Of a DNA stretch of 5,440 bases, positions 5,036 through 5,440 are shown one piece after another. The notes below the pieces were generated by a model. The model searched no databases. It saw only the letters and a list, made by a program, of their open reading frames with translations, and had not been told where the DNA came from. Every line of letters begins with the position of its first letter. Positions within the stretch are counted from its first letter, which is position 1. The DNA lies in assembly GCA_023415725.1 (NCBI GenBank), contig JAEZJR010000078.1:1-5440 (forward strand). The letters are read 5' to 3'. Source of the stretch: Acidobacteriota bacterium. GTDB lineage: Bacteria > Acidobacteriota > Blastocatellia > Pyrinomonadales > Pyrinomonadaceae. A program made the position numbers and the translations under genes.

Positions 5036-5062
5036 AACCCCGGCACCCTTGCCGGGGTTTTT
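5036..5062 (+). terminator. Rho-independent terminator after pseudokinase gene
   Basis: AACCCCGGCA (5036-5045) pairs perfectly with TGCCGGGGTT (5050-5059) around a CCCT loop, followed by a T-run to 5062. It begins 3 bases after the stop codon. Its core matches the hairpin at 1693-1711 with compensatory changes, so it may be a repeat that now serves as a terminator. Confidence 0.85.
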
Positions 5063-5169
5063 GGTCCGACCTTTCCCACACTAAGGGCAATTCACGAAAG
5101 CGTCGCTACGAGATGGCGAGGCAAGATCGCTCCGAAAAGCACAAGTTGTTCGAGTAATTAAGGAAATGA
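5063..5169. other. Convergent intergenic gap
   Basis: This is about 107 bases between the terminator and the end of the MoxR gene. I see no convincing gene, terminator for the minus-strand transcript, or RNA. A 14-codon frame (5113-5157) has no ribosome binding site. Confidence 0.4.
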
Positions 5170-5440
5170 TTACCGAGGCACTTCCACGGTTTTGAGGATG
5201 TCTGAGATTACCGCGTCGGTCGTCGCCCCTTCGAGTTCGGCTTCGGCACGAAGGGCTAGACGGTGGCGGAGCACCGGAGCGGCGATATCGCGAATGTCGT
5301 CGGGCGTCGGGAAATCACGCCCCCGAATGGCGGCGAGAGCCTTCGAGCAAAGAAGCAGCGCGATCGAGGCACGCGGGCTCGCACCGTAAAGCACTGTTGG
5401 ATGGTTGCGGGTTTTCCGCACTATCTCCACCACATACTTC
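5170..5440 (-). CDS. MoxR-family AAA+ ATPase, C-terminal lid domain (5' end missing)
   Basis: The frame runs off the right edge, so only the last 89 or so residues are visible. They match the C-terminal helical lid of MoxR ATPases: IVRKTRNHP, then LYGASPRASIALLLCSKALAAIRGRDFPTPDDI, then PVLRHRLALRAEAELEG. The GASPRA motif carries the sensor-2 arginine that contacts bound nucleotide; Walker A and B lie outside the window. MoxR proteins are cytoplasmic chaperone-like ATPases, commonly encoded with DUF58 and von Willebrand A-domain proteins and helping mature enzyme or envelope complexes. Partner genes are not visible; no gene follows on this strand within 137 bases before the convergent pseudokinase gene. 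The GTG at 5433 is an internal codon, since the reading continues upstream with KYV, so it is not the start. Confidence 0.92.
   Translation of the reverse strand, partial: KYVVEIVRKTRNHPTVLYGASPRASIALLLCSKALAAIRGRDFPTPDDIRDIAAPVLRHRLALRAEAELEGATTDAVISDILKTVEVPR

Noticed and set aside
4816..5157. Plus-strand 113-residue frame overlapping the end of the pseudokinase gene
   Set aside because: It overlaps the pseudokinase tail in another frame and runs through its terminator; the last part (5113-5157) has no ribosome binding site.

Overview
The window is an accessory-looking piece of a moderately GC-rich bacterial chromosome. The subunit a N-terminus, the subunit c with a signal-peptide-like leader, the membrane-anchored PknB-type kinase fold, the MoxR gene and the many small intergenic hairpins together suggest Acidobacteriota, probably class Blastocatellia. 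That placement is an inference from gene style and was not tested by phylogeny.

Layout, left to right. Positions 1-747 (+) hold the C-terminal part of an alpha/beta hydrolase resembling lecithin:cholesterol acyltransferase. Six bases later comes a small two-helix AtpZ-like membrane protein (754-1134). A 146-base gap carries a 77-bp inverted-repeat element and a sigma70-like promoter. Then come ATP synthase protein I (atpI, 1281-1688), F0 subunit a (atpB, 1766-2686), a 268-base gap with a second 77-bp element, and F0 subunit c (atpE, 2955-3296), which ends at a clear rho-independent terminator. None of atpF, H, A, G, D or C follows, so the membrane-sector genes (atpZ-I-B-E) are separate from the rest of the ATP synthase genes. 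After a 251-base gap with two more hairpin repeats comes a 494-residue protein with a Ser/Thr kinase fold, one transmembrane helix and a Pro/Thr-rich outer tail (3548-5032), closed by a second terminator. The right edge (5440-5170, -) is the C-terminal lid domain of a MoxR-type AAA+ ATPase, convergent with the kinase-like gene.

The two most notable observations are these. (1) The kinase-like protein has lost the beta3 lysine, the HRD aspartate and the DFG aspartate while keeping the rest of the fold, so it is a membrane-anchored pseudokinase. (2) Two intergenic elements, at 1145-1221 and 2693-2769, are both exactly 77 bp. Each is built from two hairpin-forming arms in inverted orientation with a shared GTTC foot, and the hairpin bases covary between copies. 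They look like a REPIN-type non-autonomous repeat family placed on either side of atpI-atpB. Other hairpin repeats at 1693-1711, 3356-3377, 3433-3500 and 5036-5059 show that the intergenic DNA here is heavily colonised by small repeats.

How the genes work together: subunits a and c form the ion channel and rotor of F-type ATP synthase, and AtpI and AtpZ are accessory factors for c-ring assembly or ion supply. The hydrolase, pseudokinase and MoxR genes have no demonstrable functional link to the synthase beyond proximity.
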